Assembly (NCBI RefSeq): GCF_026651855.1
Contig: NZ_CP093280.1
Coordinates: 7,152,501-7,216,500, forward strand
From: Pseudomonas silvicola
GTDB taxonomy: Bacteria; Pseudomonadota; Gammaproteobacteria; Pseudomonadales; Pseudomonadaceae
Length of the DNA stretch: 64,000 nt
Direction of reading: 5' to 3'
Positions 62,568 to 64,000 of the stretch are shown piece by piece. A program made the position numbers and the translations under genes. Every line of letters starts with the position of its first letter. Position 1 is the stretch's first letter. The notes below the pieces were generated by a model. It saw nothing but the letters and a program-made list of their open reading frames with translations, made no database searches and had not been told where the DNA came from.

Positions 62568-62574
62568 GCCACGC

Positions 62575-63756
62575 TTACAACTCGACGTTGACGGCTTGTG
62601 CAGCGCGGGTCGCCTTGGAGCGGGCCGCCTCGATGGACTCGTCACGCGCCAGGGCCACGCCCATGCGGCGTTGGCCGGCCACTTCCGGCTTGCCGAACAG
62701 GCGCAAGGCCGTGTCCGGCTCGCTCAGGGCCGCGCCCAGGTTGGCGAACGCGGTCTGGGTGGAGTTGCCTTCCACCAGGATCACCGCCGAAGCGGACGGG
62801 CCGAACTGGCGCACCAGCGGAATCGGCAGGCCGAGGATGGCGCGGGCGTGCAGGGCGAACTGGGACAGGTCCTGGGAAATCAGGGTCACCAGGCCAGTGT
62901 CGTGAGGGCGCGGCGAGACTTCGCTGAACCACACCTGGTCACCCTTCACGAACAGCTCGACGCCGAACAGGCCACGGCCACCCAGGGCCTCGGTCACAGC
63001 CTTGGCCACGCGCTCCGACTCGGCCAGGGCCACCGGGCTCATGGCCTGGGGCTGCCAGGACTCCTGATAATCGCCCTTCTCCTGGCGGTGGCCCACCGGG
63101 GCCAGGAAGGTGGTACCACCGACGTGGCGCACGGTCAGCAGGGTGATCTCGTAGTCGAAGTCGATGAAGCCTTCGATGATCACCCGGCCCTTGCCGGCAC
63201 GGCCGCCTTCCTGGGCGTAGTCCCAGGCCTTCTGCACGTCGTCGGCGCTCTTGATCAGGCTCTGGCCCTTGCCCGACGAGCTCATCACTGGCTTGACCAC
63301 GCACGGGAAACCCAGGTCCTGCACAGCGTTGCGGTACTCTTCGAAGGTGTCGGCGAAGTGGTACGGCGAGGTCGGCAGGTCCAACTCTTCGGCGGCCAGG
63401 CGGCGGATACCTTCACGGTTCATGGTCAACTGCGCGGCGCGGGCGGTCGGCACCACGGTAAAGCCTTCGGACTCCAGTTCCACCAGGGTAGCGGTGGCGA
63501 TGGCTTCGATTTCCGGCACGATGTAGTGCGGCTTCTCGGCCTCGATCACCGCACGCAGCGCGGCCCCATCGAGCATGTTGATCACATGGCTGCGGTGGGC
63601 GACCTGCATGGCCGGGGCATTGGCATAACGGTCGACGGCGATCACTTCAACGCCCAGGCGTTGCAGCTCGATCACGACTTCCTTGCCCAGCTCGCCGCAG
63701 CCACACAGCAGTACGCGCGTCGCGGTAGGCGACAGTGGAGTTCCGATACGGGTCAT
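62575..63756 (-). CDS. purT: Formate-dependent phosphoribosylglycinamide formyltransferase
   Basis: A 393-residue ATP-grasp enzyme that makes formyl-GAR in purine synthesis from formate and [24 protein letters not shown] (N-terminal fold), [17 protein letters not shown] (ATP loop, about residues 154-170), [18 protein letters not shown] and [17 protein letters not shown] (metal-binding, about 283-299) are characteristic. Length is normal. Convergent with the MHS transporter gene. Confidence 0.97.
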   Translation of the reverse strand: MTRIGTPLSPTATRVLLCGCGELGKEVVIELQRLGVEVIAVDRYANAPAMQVAHRSHVINMLDGAALRAVIEAEKPHYIVPEIEAIATATLVELESEGFTVVPTARAAQLTMNREGIRRLAAEELDLPTSPYHFADTFEEYRNAVQDLGFPCVVKPVMSSSGKGQSLIKSADDVQKAWDYAQEGGRAGKGRVIIEGFIDFDYEITLLTVRHVGGTTFLAPVGHRQEKGDYQESWQPQAMSPVALAESERVAKAVTEALGGRGLFGVELFVKGDQVWFSEVSPRPHDTGLVTLISQDLSQFALHARAILGLPIPLVRQFGPSASAVILVEGNSTQTAFANLGAALSEPDTALRLFGKPEVAGQRRMGVALARDESIEAARSKATRAAQAVNVEL

Positions 63757-63829
63757 TTCAGGTCCTTAAGGGGAACGGGTTATCGCAGGCCACCAGCTGC
63801 GGCCCACCGAAGCGGCCATTTTACATCAA

Positions 63830-64000
63830 TCAGCCGGCCGCCGTGGTGCGACGCGACCGCCAGGCCATGGCCAGCCACACGCAGGTGACCCCGGCGAACT
63901 TGGAGCCCAGGGCAGTGAGGACCACCGCCGGTGCCAGGGCACCGATCATGCCGAAGAAGATGAAGGTATCCAGCGGAATGCTCAGCGCCGAGCTGATCCA
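63830..64000 (-). CDS. VUT-family (YhhQ-like) transporter, 3' end (partial)
   Basis: The last 56 codons of a gene that continues beyond the window. The visible part starts WISSALSIPLDTFIFFGMIG, has a second hydrophobic helix ending VCT-like residues, and closes with a basic tail MAWRSRRTTAAG. The pattern ISS.LSIPLDT.IFF fits the VUT/queuosine-precursor transporter family. The start and full length cannot be seen. Confidence 0.65.
   Translation of the reverse strand, partial: WISSALSIPLDTFIFFGMIGALAPAVVLTALGSKFAGVTCVWLAMAWRSRRTTAAG

Overview
The window is a GC-rich chromosomal segment of a gammaproteobacterium, most likely a Pseudomonas of the putida group. The basis is the conserved blocks on the right (rpsP-rimM-trmD-rplS, ffh, xerD-dsbC-hom-thrC, recJ with a YaeQ protein, purT), a Roc/Sad-type signalling locus, and the codon usage. 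No rRNA, tRNA, CRISPR array or insertion sequence was seen.

Region 1 (1-12114, + strand) is a tightly overlapping surface-glycan operon: epimerase, flippase, glutamine-dependent amidotransferase, zinc-finger methyltransferase, a Wzy-like membrane protein, a WecG/TagA-type glycosyltransferase, an O-antigen-ligase-family protein and an ATP-grasp protein. A perfect 643-bp tandem duplication interrupts it. Its last gene is not an ordinary asparagine synthetase: its glutaminase half is degenerate and it resembles a lasso-peptide cyclase.

Region 2 (12131-19205, - strand) is the most novel part. It holds a lasso-peptide (RiPP) module: a small precursor with a predicted 18-residue core GAKFGFPNETTFSAGPAS (Gly1-Glu9 ring), a B2 leader protease, a PqqD/RRE protein, a sulfotransferase and an HPr-kinase-like enzyme, with a GNAT acetyltransferase nearby. 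Two triplets of Tail-Collar ('microcystin-dependent protein') genes bracket the module. The triplets are paralogous and in the same order. The cyclase converges on the precursor from the glycan operon. No dedicated exporter or isopeptidase is visible.

Region 3 (19357-24412) is a TonB-dependent receptor coupled to a Sel1-repeat protein and divergent from an OmpR-type two-component system. It could be a siderophore or peptide uptake and sensing unit.

Region 4 (24500-36856) carries transporters (DUF1275, MFS, ArsB-like), then a LysR regulator and a polyamine/GABA-type catabolic locus. That locus has two gamma-aminobutyraldehyde-dehydrogenase-like paralogues around a PotD/A/B-like ABC transporter that lacks its second permease, followed by an amino-acid permease.

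Region 5 (36963-49793) contains an unrecognised small protein, the Tat-exported OpgD, an old-yellow-enzyme reductase, RecJ, YaeQ, a periplasmic-binding-like protein, a DUF1652 protein and a three-part Roc/Sad-like system (LuxR-type regulator, EAL response regulator, unorthodox sensor kinase).

Region 6 (49893-64000) is core housekeeping: threonine synthesis, DsbC, XerD, a thioesterase, the rplS-trmD-rimM-rpsP operon, ffh, a CcsA-like membrane protein, a CorC-type transporter, an MHS-family transporter, purT and the 3' end of a VUT-family transporter gene.
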